From contig DAIOGK010000028.1 of NCBI GenBank assembly GCA_036745275.1, positions 1-42,699 on the forward strand: DNA of 42,699 bases. The letters run 5' to 3'. The position numbers and the translations under genes were made by a program. The stretch is from JAIUNP01 sp020161975. Its GTDB lineage: Bacteria > Pseudomonadota > Alphaproteobacteria > Rhizobiales > Beijerinckiaceae. Each line of letters begins with the position of its first letter. Position 1 is the first letter of the stretch. The notes under the pieces were generated by a model, which had not been told where the DNA came from, ran no database searches, and saw nothing but the letters and a program-made list of their open reading frames with translations. Shown piece after piece: positions 24,902-33,729 of this stretch.

Positions 24902-26380
24902 TCATCCGGTCTTGTCACTTCTGTCGTTGCCCGGCTTCCACGCCGGGGCGACGAGGCGGCGCTTGCCATCGGCGGTCAGCGTCGCATCGGGCGCATCGAG
25001 CGCCGTCCGGTCCCAGAGCTGGCACGTCACCGTCTTGTGCTTCTGGTCGAGGCCCTCGCAATAATTGGTGTATTCGCACAGGCGCACGGCAGCGCCGTTT
25101 CCGCCCTGCACCTTGGCGAACCAGTCGGGATCGGCCAGCGCCTGCCGGGCAAATCCGATGATGTCGGCCTTGCCTGCGGCGAGCACCGCCTCGGCCTGAT
25201 CGAAACCGTGCATGCCGCCCGCCGCCACCACCGGCGTGGCGAGACCGGCGGCGCGGATCGCGGCGCGGACGGCGGCGGATGCCGCGATATTGCGGCCGAA
25301 CGGGCCGAAACTGTCCGAGATATGGCCGGGCATGCATTCGTAGCCCGAGCGCCCGGTGTAAGGATATGCTGCCTCGCCCACCTTCGGCTGCTTGGCGTCG
25401 TCGAACTTGCCGCCGCGCGACAGCGAGATTAAATCCATGCCCGCCCCGGCGAGAGCGACGCCGATCTGCCCGGCCTCGTTCACGCCATTGCCGCCCTCAA
25501 TGCATTCATCGGCGAGGAAGCGGCAGCCGATGGCGAAATCCTCGCCCGCCGCAGCGCGCACGGCCTTATAGACGTCGAGCGGCAGTTTCAGCCGGTTCTC
25601 CAGCGAACCGCCGTAGCCATCGCCGCGCGTGTTGGTTGCCGAGAGGAAGGAGGCCATGGTGTAGGCATGGGCGTAATGCAGTTCGATGCCATCGAACCCG
25701 GCCTCGCGGGCTCGCAACGCGGCGGCGGCGAACAGACCCGGCAGAACCTCTGGCAGTTCGGCGATATGACCAAGATGCGTATCGGTGACGCGCTCGCGGA
25801 AGCCTTGCGCGAGTTCGTCATATTCGCGCGCCGTCAGAACCTCGCGCAGGCGCTCGTCGGGCAGGGCGGCGAGTGCGGCGCGCACATCCGCCTCGGGCCA
25901 TTCGCGCGCACCCAGAGCATCGCGATGCCGGTCGGTGATGCGCAGGAACCGCTGGAAGAATTTCTCCGGCGGCGGCCTGCGGCGGATGTTCAGGAAATCG
26001 ATGATCTGGATATAGAGCCGGCTCGTGCCGCCGCTGGCATCGCGCACCGCCTCGACGATTTTCGCAAGGCCGGGGATGAACCGTTCATGGCCAATGCGCA
26101 GCAGCGGCCCCGAGGGCACATCGCGAATGCCGGTCGCCTCAAGCACGATCGCACCGGGGCGCCCGCGCGCAAAGCGGGCATACCATTCGATGTTGGCGGG
26201 GGTGACGAAACCCTCGTCGGTGGCGCGCCATGGCACCATCGCCGGAACCCAGGTCCGGCTTTCGAGCGACAGGGCCTTGTGGTCGAGCCGGCTGAACAGC
26301 AACGAGCCCGAGGCTTCCGCCGCACCCGGCCAGCGCGCGACCGCGGTTTCATATCTGATCTTTTCCGGCGGTTTCCACAT
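24902..26380 (-). CDS. Old Yellow Enzyme-type NADH:flavin oxidoreductase
   Basis: A 492-residue FMN oxidoreductase with a TIM-barrel OYE domain. Active-site region: IELHYAHAYTMASFLSATNT (His235 and His238) followed by RGDGYGGSLENRLKLPLDVY; phosphate-binding region VVAAGGMHGFDQAEAVLAAG and DIIGFARQALADPDWF. A cysteine-containing C-terminal extension (LCEYTNYCEGLDQKHKTVTC) suggests an iron-sulfur site as in 2,4-dienoyl-CoA reductase-like members, but the second flavin/NAD domain of those enzymes is absent. It should reduce an activated C=C bond or demethylate/oxidise an aromatic side product. It is third gene of the minus unit from 28481. Confidence 0.85.
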   Translation of the reverse strand: MWKPPEKIRYETAVARWPGAAEASGSLLFSRLDHKALSLESRTWVPAMVPWRATDEGFVTPANIEWYARFARGRPGAIVLEATGIRDVPSGPLLRIGHERFIPGLAKIVEAVRDASGGTSRLYIQIIDFLNIRRRPPPEKFFQRFLRITDRHRDALGAREWPEADVRAALAALPDERLREVLTAREYDELAQGFRERVTDTHLGHIAELPEVLPGLFAAAALRAREAGFDGIELHYAHAYTMASFLSATNTRGDGYGGSLENRLKLPLDVYKAVRAAAGEDFAIGCRFLADECIEGGNGVNEAGQIGVALAGAGMDLISLSRGGKFDDAKQPKVGEAAYPYTGRSGYECMPGHISDSFGPFGRNIAASAAVRAAIRAAGLATPVVAAGGMHGFDQAEAVLAAGKADIIGFARQALADPDWFAKVQGGNGAAVRLCEYTNYCEGLDQKHKTVTCQLWDRTALDAPDATLTADGKRRLVAPAWKPGNDRSDKTG

Positions 26381-26438
26381 GGCTGGCGTGACCTTTCCCG
26401 GTGTCGCCCCTTAGGTCACGACAGGCGCGTGATGACGC

Positions 26439-26457
26439 CGGCGGTTCAGCACCGCCG
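26439..26457 (-). terminator. Intergenic hairpin after the binding-protein gene
   Basis: CGGCGGT (26439-26445) and ACCGCCG (26451-26457) form a 7-bp GC stem with a 5-base loop, just downstream of the Liv-type binding-protein gene (stop at 26490) and before the OYE gene. Without a T-run it is best seen as an mRNA-protecting or attenuating hairpin that lets the binding protein be made in excess. Confidence 0.45.
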
Positions 26458-26489
26458 TCACCACGCCAGATGGTTCATGAGCCTCGGCG

Positions 26490-27647
26490 TTATTTGTAGA
26501 ACGTCCAGTTGCCCTTCTCGAGCTTGACGAGCACGAGCGCGCGCATGTCGGTGCCATAGGGGCTCGCCTCGGTGAAATTGAACACGCCTTGTGTGCCGGG
26601 CAGTTCCTTGACCGAATAGATGCCGTCGCGTAGTGCCGCGCGGAACTCCGGCGTGCCGGGCTTGGCTTTCGCCAGCGCGCGTTTGGACGCATCTGCAAGC
26701 ACCAGCCAGGCATCGAAGGCATAGGCCGAGAAGCCGTCGTTGGACGGCATCCCGTTGGCCTTCTGATAGACCTCCTTGAAGGCAAGGCCGATCTTCTTGG
26801 ACAGATTGCTGTCGGGAAGCTGGTTGACCACCATCACCGGACCCGTCGAGCAGATCGTGCCCTCGGCGGTGGCCCCGGCGAGCCGGACGAAATCGGGGTT
26901 GATCAGCGCTGGCGTGCCGAAAATCGGCCCCTTGAAACCGCGCTCGGCCAGTGCCGTATAGGGCAGCGCCCCGCCGGTGCCCGAGCCGCCGTTGAGCACG
27001 CCATCGGGACGTGCCGCTACGACTTTGAGCACCTGCCCCGAGACGGAGGTGTCGGCGCGGGCATAGCGCTCGTTGGTGACGATGTTGATGCCGAGCTTGT
27101 CGGCTGCCGCCTTGCCGTTATTGTAGACCAGATCGCCCCAGCTATCGGAAAAGCCGATGAAGGCGATGTTCTTGAGCTTCTGCGCCGCCATTTCCTGGAC
27201 GACCGCGCCGACCATGTCGGATGCCGGCTGCACCACCGTCATCGCCCAGGGCTTGCCGTCGTTCTTGGGCACCGAGACGACCGGCGTGATGCCGACGACA
27301 GGCACCTTCATCTCGGTCGCCACCGCCATGATCGCCGCCGAGCCCGGCGCGCCCGCTGTGCCGATCAGCACATCGACCTTGTCCTCCTCGATCAGCTTGC
27401 GCGCGAGCTTGGAGGCGTTTGAGATGTCCGAGGCGTCATCGAGTGCAATGACCGTGAACTTCTCGCCGCCAACCTCGCTGATGTAGGTCTCGCCGGCCTT
27501 GATCCCGCGCGAATAGGGGATGCCGATCGACGACACCGCCCCCGACATCGAGGTGATGAAACCAACCTTGATTTCGGCCTGCGCCGCTGAAAATGCGGTA
27601 GTTGCCATCAATGCGCCCAGCAGCGCCGCTTTTTTATGCATGGTCAT
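26490..27647 (-). CDS. Liv-type ABC transporter substrate-binding protein
   Basis: A 385-residue periplasmic binding protein of the branched-chain amino acid/aromatic acid family. Signal peptide: residues 1-24, positively charged start then hydrophobic run, cleavage after AQA. The mature chain starts EIKVGFITSMSGAVSSIGIP and contains IALDDASDISNASKLARKLI and DVLIGTAGAPGSAAIMAVAT, typical of Leu/Ile/Val-binding folds. AGGAGG stands nine bases before the ATG. The permeases and ATPases are encoded divergently from 28598. Binding proteins of this type in catabolic clusters often bind aromatic carboxylates, here presumably the pathway substrate. Confidence 0.9.
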   Translation of the reverse strand: MTMHKKAALLGALMATTAFSAAQAEIKVGFITSMSGAVSSIGIPYSRGIKAGETYISEVGGEKFTVIALDDASDISNASKLARKLIEEDKVDVLIGTAGAPGSAAIMAVATEMKVPVVGITPVVSVPKNDGKPWAMTVVQPASDMVGAVVQEMAAQKLKNIAFIGFSDSWGDLVYNNGKAAADKLGINIVTNERYARADTSVSGQVLKVVAARPDGVLNGGSGTGGALPYTALAERGFKGPIFGTPALINPDFVRLAGATAEGTICSTGPVMVVNQLPDSNLSKKIGLAFKEVYQKANGMPSNDGFSAYAFDAWLVLADASKRALAKAKPGTPEFRAALRDGIYSVKELPGTQGVFNFTEASPYGTDMRALVLVKLEKGNWTFYK

Positions 27648-27695
27648 CAGCGTTTTCCTCCTCTTGCGGACATTGCCGCGCTCCCCTCGGGATGG

Positions 27696-28481
27696 TCAGA
27701 GCCCTTTCGGGTTGGCCATGAACTCTTCGAGTATTTCGTTGGGCGGCTTGAAGAAATCCGAGACGCGGCTGGTGCTCAGACCGCTCATCCTCTTCAATTT
27801 GACCGCCATTTCCGCCATCTTCACAACGATCGGTATGCCGTTGACCACCGGCGCGCCGCCGATGATGTGGCCGTGGATGGCCGAGAACAGCAGCATCGGA
27901 ATGCCGCCGCCGGGGATCAGCACATCGACGCCCTGCGCGATCAACGGATCGGCCTGTTCCTTGAACAGCCGCTCGACCTCATCGGCCTTTTCGGTCGAAT
28001 TATAAGCTTCGAGAATCTGCCCCGGCGCAAAGGACATGGCGTGCACGCCGGTGACGCGATGCTCCAGCCCGTATTTACGGATTTGATGGTGAAACCACGG
28101 AATGTAACGCGTGTTGATGGTGACGATGCCGATGCGCTGGCCAAGCTGGCAGGAATAGAGCATCGACGCCTCGCCCAGGGCCAGCACCGGAATATCGACG
28201 GCGGCGCGCGCCTCATAGAGCCCGGCATCCTGAAAATGGCCGATGACGAAAGCGTCATAGCCCTCGCGCTCGGCCCGGATGGCGTTGCAGATCACCTCGC
28301 GGCCGCAACGATATTCGACGATGGCATGGGCGTAATTGTCGAAAGGCGTGATGCCGTGCACCTCGACGCTGGTGCCGGGGTCGACGATGGTGGCCAGATG
28401 TCCGCGCAGCCGATCCCAATAGGTCTTGCCGTTCTCGTAATCGACATAACTCTGGTACCAGATGCGGATCGGCTTCGCCAT
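27696..28481 (-). CDS. Asp/Glu racemase-superfamily protein lacking both catalytic cysteines
   Basis: A 261-residue protein with the length and pattern of hydantoin racemase (YDAFVI...DAGLYEARAAVDIPVLALGE). In hydantoin racemases the two catalytic cysteines stand in ACFGDPGL and LGCAGM. Here the matching positions read GHFQDAGL (His82) and PGGGIPM (Gly192). Classic two-base racemisation is therefore unlikely. It may be a lyase, isomerase or decarboxylase variant, or a binding protein. It is first gene of a minus-strand unit with the transporter binding protein, and it starts next to the divergent operator D. Confidence 0.82.
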   Translation of the reverse strand: MAKPIRIWYQSYVDYENGKTYWDRLRGHLATIVDPGTSVEVHGITPFDNYAHAIVEYRCGREVICNAIRAEREGYDAFVIGHFQDAGLYEARAAVDIPVLALGEASMLYSCQLGQRIGIVTINTRYIPWFHHQIRKYGLEHRVTGVHAMSFAPGQILEAYNSTEKADEVERLFKEQADPLIAQGVDVLIPGGGIPMLLFSAIHGHIIGGAPVVNGIPIVVKMAEMAVKLKRMSGLSTSRVSDFFKPPNEILEEFMANPKGL

Positions 28482-28524
28482 CAGCTGTGACCTTCCTCGA
28501 ACGTTCCGAGAGTGTAGGCGAAAA

Positions 28525-28546
28525 TTATTTTAAACGTAAAGTATTT
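28525..28546 (+). promoter_or_regulatory. Shared palindromic operator, copy D (divergent promoter)
   Basis: TTATTTTAAACGTAAAGTAT-type site, the least conserved of the five on its right half. It lies in the 116-base gap between two divergent units, 27 codons-equivalent from each start (28481 minus, 28598 plus), so one site can serve both the racemase-like/binding-protein operon and the permease/ATPase/ligase operon. Confidence 0.65.
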
Positions 28547-28597
28547 TCTTGACCGTTTCCGAGTGCCATTGAATGGTGTTGTCCGAGGGGGTGGCGC

Positions 28598-29647
28598 ATG
28601 GATATCCAGATCGCTTCGATTCTGGCCGTTGACGGCATCGCGACCGGCGCGATCTATGTACTGATCGCACTTGGCACCGTGCTGATCTTCTCTGTGACCC
28701 GCGTCATGTTCGTGCCGTTCGGTGATCTTGCGGCCTATTCGGCGCTGACGCTGGCGATGCTGCAAACCGGGCAATTGCCGGGCACCGTAATGCTGGTCAG
28801 CGTGCTGGCCGGCATCGCGCTCCTGATGGAATTGACCTCCCATCTTCGGGCTGGCAAGGCCGCGAAAATCCCGAAGGCCATTCTCTATTACGGCATATTG
28901 CCAGTGCTACCGCCATTGATTGCGTGGTTGTCACAAGGGACGGTGCTGCCATTCTGGGCTCAGATGCTGCTTGCGCTGGCGCTCGTGCTGCCGATCGCAC
29001 CACTGCTCGACCGCATCGCCTTCCGCCCGCTCGCCGATGCCTCGGTGCTGGTGTTGCTGATCGTGGCGGTTGCGGTGCACTTCGCTATTTCTGGCCTCGC
29101 ACTGCTGTTCTTTGGCCCGGAAGGGTACCGCACCGAGCCAATCTCGCGCGCAATCTTCGATGTCGGTGGAGTTATCGTCAGCGCGCAGACCCTCCTGGTG
29201 GTTCTGGCGGCGGCGGCGTTCTCGGGCCTGCTCTACCTCTATTTTGAGCGCACCATCAGCGGCAAAGCGCTGAAAGCGACCTCAAGCAACCGGCTCGGTG
29301 CGCGCCTCGTTGGCATCCGACCGCAGGTGACGGGCACCATTGCCTATCTGCTCGGGGGGCTGCTCGGCGGCGTTTCGGGCCTGCTGATCGGTCCGGTGGC
29401 GACGCTTTACTACGATTCAGGCTTCCTGATCGGCCTGAAAGCCTTCGTCGGCGCGGTCGTCGGCGGGCTGGCGAGCTATCCCCTGACGGCTCTCGGGGCG
29501 ATTGCTGTCGGCCTGCTCGAAAGCTTCGCCTCCTTCTGGTCGAGCCAGATCAAGGAGACAATCGTGTTTTCTGCGCTGATCCCGATCCTGATCTGGCGCT
29601 CGCTGGCGGCACCGCAACATGAAGAGGAAGAGGAGGACATCGCGTGA
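28598..29647 (+). CDS. livH: Branched-chain amino acid-type ABC permease (LivH)
   Basis: A 349-residue inner-membrane permease of the LivH family, with about eight hydrophobic helices. Family features include DGIATGAIYVLIALGTVLIF at the N-terminus and GGLLGGVSGLLIGPVATLYY followed by FVGAVVGGLASYPLTALGAI near the C-terminus. It has a longer middle region (HLRAGKAAKIPKAILYYGIL) than typical LivH (about 290-310 residues). With the LivM-LivG fusion, LivF and the binding protein at 26490 it forms one importer. It is followed without gap (GTGA overlap) by the next gene. Confidence 0.92.
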   Translation: MDIQIASILAVDGIATGAIYVLIALGTVLIFSVTRVMFVPFGDLAAYSALTLAMLQTGQLPGTVMLVSVLAGIALLMELTSHLRAGKAAKIPKAILYYGILPVLPPLIAWLSQGTVLPFWAQMLLALALVLPIAPLLDRIAFRPLADASVLVLLIVAVAVHFAISGLALLFFGPEGYRTEPISRAIFDVGGVIVSAQTLLVVLAAAAFSGLLYLYFERTISGKALKATSSNRLGARLVGIRPQVTGTIAYLLGGLLGGVSGLLIGPVATLYYDSGFLIGLKAFVGAVVGGLASYPLTALGAIAVGLLESFASFWSSQIKETIVFSALIPILIWRSLAAPQHEEEEEDIA

Positions 29648-31425
29648 GCGCGCCGGTTCTTTCGCCTCGGGTCAAGCGCCTTCTGCCCTGGATCGTTGCG
29701 GCGTTCATTGCCGTCGTGCCTATCTTCGCGGGGGCCTTCACCATTACCTTGATGAATTACATCGGCATCGGAGCCATCGTTGCGCTCGGGCTGGTGCTGC
29801 TGACGGGTTTTGGTGGGCTGACCTCCTTCGGTCAGGCGGCATTCGTTGGCATCGGAGCCTATGCCGCAGCCTGGGCCACCGCAGTGATGGGCTTGCCACC
29901 TTTTGCCGGGCTGGCACTGGCGCTCGCCCTGACTGCGGCCGTCGCGCTGTTTTTGGGCGCGACCACGCTGCGCCTCGGGGGACATTACCTGCCGCTCTCG
30001 ACCATCGCCTGGGGCATCGCGATCTATTATCTCTTCGCCAACATCCCTAGCCTTGGCGCGCATGATGGAATTCGTGGAATCCCGCCGATCACCGTGTTCG
30101 GCCTCTCGCTGGCACCGAACACGTCGATCTATTACCTCATCTTCGCGTTGGTGGCTGAGGCGATGTGGCTGGTGTCCAACCTGCTCGATTCGCGAGAGGG
30201 GCGGGCCATCCGCTCGCTGCGCGGCGGCGCTACGATGCTGGCGAGCGTCGGCGTCGATCTGTTCCGTATGCGAATGCTGATATTCGTTTTCGCCGCCGTT
30301 CTGGCGGGGCTCGCGGGCTGGCTTTACGCGCACATGCTGCGCTTCATCTCGCCTTCGCCCTTCGATGTCCGCGCCTCAATCGAATATCTCCTGATGGCGA
30401 TGGCGGGTGGCGCTGCCTCGATCTGGGGGGCACTGGTCGGTTCGGCGCTGGTGGTCTTTCTCAAGAACTGGGTGCAGGACATCCTGCCGCATCTGTCGAA
30501 GAACGCGACACAGCTTGAAATTGTCGCCTTCGCCGTGTCGCTGATCCTGCTGCTGCAATATGCGCGCGGCGGCGTGCTGTCGCTGCTCGGCACGTTCGTG
30601 CCGCGCGATACGACCTTGCCGCCCGCCGCAGCAACGGGCTTGCCGCATCGCACGCCGCCTGCCAAAGGCAGCGAAATTCTTCGCGTCGAGGGTGTGACAA
30701 AGCGCTTTGGTGGCCTCGTCGCAGTCAACAACGTATCGTTTGACCTGCAGGCCGGCGAAATCCTCGGGCTGATCGGCCCGAATGGCGCCGGCAAATCGAC
30801 CCTGTTCAATCTCGTCAGCGGCGCCCTCGGAATCAACAGTGGCAAGATTGTCTTTCTGGGCGAGGATATGAGCAACGCCCGGCAGATGGATATCGCCCGC
30901 GCGGGGCTTGCCCGGACATTCCAGCACGTGAAACTCAGACCAGGCATGACGCTGGTCGATAACGTCCTGCTCGGCGTCTACATTCGCACCCAGGCCGGGT
31001 TCGGCAAATGCCTGCTGCATCTCGAACGCGAGGAGGAACGACGGGCGACGCGCGTGGCGCTCGACGCACTCGATGCGGTCGGGCTTGGCGGCAAGGCGAT
31101 GGAGCTTGCGGGCAACCTGCCGCTCGGCAATCAGCGTGTGCTGGAAATCGCTCGGGCGCTGGCCGCCGATCCGATTCTGATCGTCCTGGACGAACCCGCC
31201 GCCGGGCTGCGCAAGGGAGAGAAGGACGCACTCGCCGTGCTGCTGAAAGCCATTCAGGCGCGCGGCGTCTCGATCCTGCTGGTGGAACACGACATGGATT
31301 TCGTGATGGGCCTTGTGGATCGCATCGTCGTGCTCGATTTCGGCTCCAAGCTGATGGAGGGCACCCCGGCGGAAGTGCGCGCCAGCCCAGCCGTGCAGGA
31401 AGCCTATCTCGGAGGCGTGGCATGA
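29644..31425 (+). CDS. LivM-LivG fusion: ABC permease with C-terminal ATPase
   Basis: A 593-residue protein joining a LivM permease (1-320; VALGLVLLTGFGGLTSFGQA, GGHYLPLSTIAWGIAIYYLF, MAGGAASIWGALVGSALVVF) to a LivG ATPase (about 340-593). The ATPase has Walker A GPNGAGKSTLFN, Q-loop RTFQHVKLRPGMTLVDNVLL, Walker B ILIVLDEPAAGL and the switch His in LLVEHDMDFVM. The ABC signature, usually LSYGQQR in LivG, reads LPLGNQR, a clear deviation. Start is GTG at 29644 overlapping the livH stop. Such fusions occur in alpha- and betaproteobacterial Liv systems. It provides half of the membrane pore and one of two ATP sites. Confidence 0.92.
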   Translation: MSAPVLSPRVKRLLPWIVAAFIAVVPIFAGAFTITLMNYIGIGAIVALGLVLLTGFGGLTSFGQAAFVGIGAYAAAWATAVMGLPPFAGLALALALTAAVALFLGATTLRLGGHYLPLSTIAWGIAIYYLFANIPSLGAHDGIRGIPPITVFGLSLAPNTSIYYLIFALVAEAMWLVSNLLDSREGRAIRSLRGGATMLASVGVDLFRMRMLIFVFAAVLAGLAGWLYAHMLRFISPSPFDVRASIEYLLMAMAGGAASIWGALVGSALVVFLKNWVQDILPHLSKNATQLEIVAFAVSLILLLQYARGGVLSLLGTFVPRDTTLPPAAATGLPHRTPPAKGSEILRVEGVTKRFGGLVAVNNVSFDLQAGEILGLIGPNGAGKSTLFNLVSGALGINSGKIVFLGEDMSNARQMDIARAGLARTFQHVKLRPGMTLVDNVLLGVYIRTQAGFGKCLLHLEREEERRATRVALDALDAVGLGGKAMELAGNLPLGNQRVLEIARALAADPILIVLDEPAAGLRKGEKDALAVLLKAIQARGVSILLVEHDMDFVMGLVDRIVVLDFGSKLMEGTPAEVRASPAVQEAYLGGVA

Positions 31426-32153
31426 TCCAACTTCCGCAATACCTCCTTGATGTCTGTCGCCTTTCGGTGTCCTACGGCAAGGTCGAAGCGGTGCGCGATG
31501 TCTCGCTGCATGTCGACAGGGGGCAGATCGTCACCATCATCGGTCCGAACGGCGCGGGCAAGACCACGCTGCTTTCCGCGCTGATGGGCACATTGCCGTC
31601 GCACGGCGAGGTCTTTTACGACGGCGCCGCGCTTGCCGGCACCGAGATCGAGGACCGGGTTGAGCGCGGCCTGTGCCTTGTGCCGGAAAAGCGCGAATTG
31701 TTCGCCGACATGCCGGTCGCCGACAACCTGCTGCTCGGCGCCTATACGCGGCGGCACGATGCTGCCCATGTCCGGCGCAGCTTCGAACTGGTCTATGACC
31801 GCTTTCCACGCCTGAAAGAGCGGCGCGGTCAACTCGCGGGCACGCTCTCGGGCGGCGAACGCCAGATGCTGGCGCTGGGGCGGGCGCTGATGGGCGAGCC
31901 ACGCCTTCTGATGCTGGATGAGCCGAGCCTCGGCCTCGCACCGCTGATTGTGCGCGAGATTTTCCAGATCATCTCCTCCTTGCGCGAACTCGGTGTCTCG
32001 ATCCTGCTGGTCGAGCAGAATGCGCGGGCGGCGCTGGAGACCGCCGACTACGGATATGTGCTGGAAACGGGTGAGATTTCGCTGGAAGGCAAGGCATCCG
32101 ATCTGATCCACGATGCGCGGGTCACGGCGACTTATCTCGGCGGCCATGATTGA
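31422..32153 (+). CDS. livF: Branched-chain amino acid-type ABC ATPase (LivF)
   Basis: A 243-residue ATPase, second nucleotide-binding subunit of the importer. Motifs: Walker A GPNGAGKTTLLSALMG, signature TLSGGERQMLALGRALM, Walker B LLMLDEPSLGLAP and switch LLVEQNARAALETADYGYVL. The start at 31422 overlaps the preceding stop (ATGA); longer readings lie inside the fusion gene. Unlike the LivG half, its signature sequence is canonical. Confidence 0.93.
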   Translation: MIQLPQYLLDVCRLSVSYGKVEAVRDVSLHVDRGQIVTIIGPNGAGKTTLLSALMGTLPSHGEVFYDGAALAGTEIEDRVERGLCLVPEKRELFADMPVADNLLLGAYTRRHDAAHVRRSFELVYDRFPRLKERRGQLAGTLSGGERQMLALGRALMGEPRLLMLDEPSLGLAPLIVREIFQIISSLRELGVSILLVEQNARAALETADYGYVLETGEISLEGKASDLIHDARVTATYLGGHD

Positions 32154-33729
32154 TTGCCAAATGACCGATCTGCGCGCGCTGTTCCCCCCCGCCCTGCGCA
32201 CCGTTCCAGCGATGCTTGAGGCGCAAGGCGCGCGACACCGCGACCGCCAATTGTTCCGTTGTCTCGATGCGAGCTGGACCTATGCTGAAGCGCCCGCCGT
32301 TGCCGCACGGATGGCCGGGGCGCTGGCCGCCGCAGGCATCAACCCCGGTGATCGCGTCGCCATCCTGTCGAACAACCGGCCCGAGGTGCTGCAAATCCTG
32401 CTCGGCTGCGGCTGGCTCGGCGCGGTGGCGGTGCCCATCAACACGGCGGTGAAAACGCGGCAACTGCGCTATTACCTCGAAAACTCCGGCACGCGATTAT
32501 TGATCGCCGACCCCGTGCTGCTGGCGGCGCTTGAACCCGATGCGCTGGCGGGGCTGCCGCTCGAACGGGTCTGGTCGCTCGATGCGGCGGAGGTTCCGGG
32601 CCTCGGTCGCGACGTTACGCCCATGCCGCCGGGCGAGGCGATGGCCGCATATGCCGCAAAGCCGGGCGATGCCTTCGCCATCCTCTACACCTCGGGCACG
32701 ACGGGTGCGCCCAAGGGGGTGATCTGCCCGCATGCGCAATTCTACTGGTGGGGCGTTCATGCCGCCCGGTTTCTGGAGATTGGCGCGGATGATGTGCTGG
32801 TGACATCGCTGCCGCTGTTTCACACCAACGCCATCAACTGCTTTTTTCAGGCGCTGCTGACCGGGGCATCGCAGGTGGTGCTGCCGAAGTTTTCCGCCTC
32901 AGGCTACTGGCGTTCGATGGCCGAGACCGGAGGAACCGTCGGCTATCTCCTCGGCGCCATGGTGCCGATGCTGATGGCGCAGCCCGCGACTGCGGCAGAA
33001 CGCCGGCACAGGATGCGCGTCGCGCTCGGCCCCGGCGTGCCGGCGAAGATGCACGAGACCCTGTTCGAGCGCACGGGGGTGCGGCTCGTCGATGGCTTTG
33101 GTTCCACCGAGACGAATTTCATCATCGGCGGCAGGGCTGGCGAGACCGTGGCGGGGCGCATGGGCCGCGCCGCGCCGGGCATCGAGGCGCGTGTGGTGGA
33201 TGACGCGGACAATGCCTTGCCAGATGGCATGGCGGGCGAACTTGTCGTGCGGGCGGATGATCCGTTCGCCTTCGCCTCGGGCTATTTCGGCATGGCGGAA
33301 AAGACCGTCGAGGCATGGCGCAATCTGTGGTTCCACACCGGCGACCGGGTGGTGCGCCACGCTGACGGCACCTTCGCCTTTCTCGACCGGATGAAGGATG
33401 TGATCCGCCGCCGGGGCGAAAACATTTCCTCCTTCGAGGTGGAGCAGGTGATCGCCGCCATGCCCGAGGTCGAAACCGTGGCGGTCTATCCCGTGCCGTC
33501 CGATCTTGCCGAGGATGAGGTGATGGCCGCGCTGGTGCTGAAGCCGGGCGCAAGCCTCAGCCATGCCGAGGTTTTCGCCTTCTGCGTCGCCGGATTGCCG
33601 CGCCATGCCGTGCCGCGTTACCTCGTCTTTCTCGCCGATCTGCCACGCACGGAAAACGGCAAGGTGCAGAAATTCGCCCTGCGCGAACAGGGTGTTACGG
33701 CTGAGACGGTGGACAGGACCGCGCTATAA
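32146..33729 (+). CDS. AMP-dependent acyl-CoA synthetase
   Basis: An ANL-superfamily ligase of about 527 residues. Motifs: P-loop LYTSGTTGAPKGVICPHAQF, GFGSTETNFIIGGRAGE for the adenylate, hinge DRMKDVIRRRGENISSFEVE and C-terminal PRTENGKVQKFAL with the catalytic lysine. It activates a carboxylic acid to its CoA thioester. Start is ATG at 32146 (eight-base overlap with livF) or ATG at 32161. As last gene of the transporter operon it likely activates the imported acid or an early product such as indole-3-acetate or dioxindole-3-acetate (inferred). It meets the convergent SDR gene with a six-base overlap. Confidence 0.88.
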   Translation: MIDCQMTDLRALFPPALRTVPAMLEAQGARHRDRQLFRCLDASWTYAEAPAVAARMAGALAAAGINPGDRVAILSNNRPEVLQILLGCGWLGAVAVPINTAVKTRQLRYYLENSGTRLLIADPVLLAALEPDALAGLPLERVWSLDAAEVPGLGRDVTPMPPGEAMAAYAAKPGDAFAILYTSGTTGAPKGVICPHAQFYWWGVHAARFLEIGADDVLVTSLPLFHTNAINCFFQALLTGASQVVLPKFSASGYWRSMAETGGTVGYLLGAMVPMLMAQPATAAERRHRMRVALGPGVPAKMHETLFERTGVRLVDGFGSTETNFIIGGRAGETVAGRMGRAAPGIEARVVDDADNALPDGMAGELVVRADDPFAFASGYFGMAEKTVEAWRNLWFHTGDRVVRHADGTFAFLDRMKDVIRRRGENISSFEVEQVIAAMPEVETVAVYPVPSDLAEDEVMAALVLKPGASLSHAEVFAFCVAGLPRHAVPRYLVFLADLPRTENGKVQKFALREQGVTAETVDRTAL

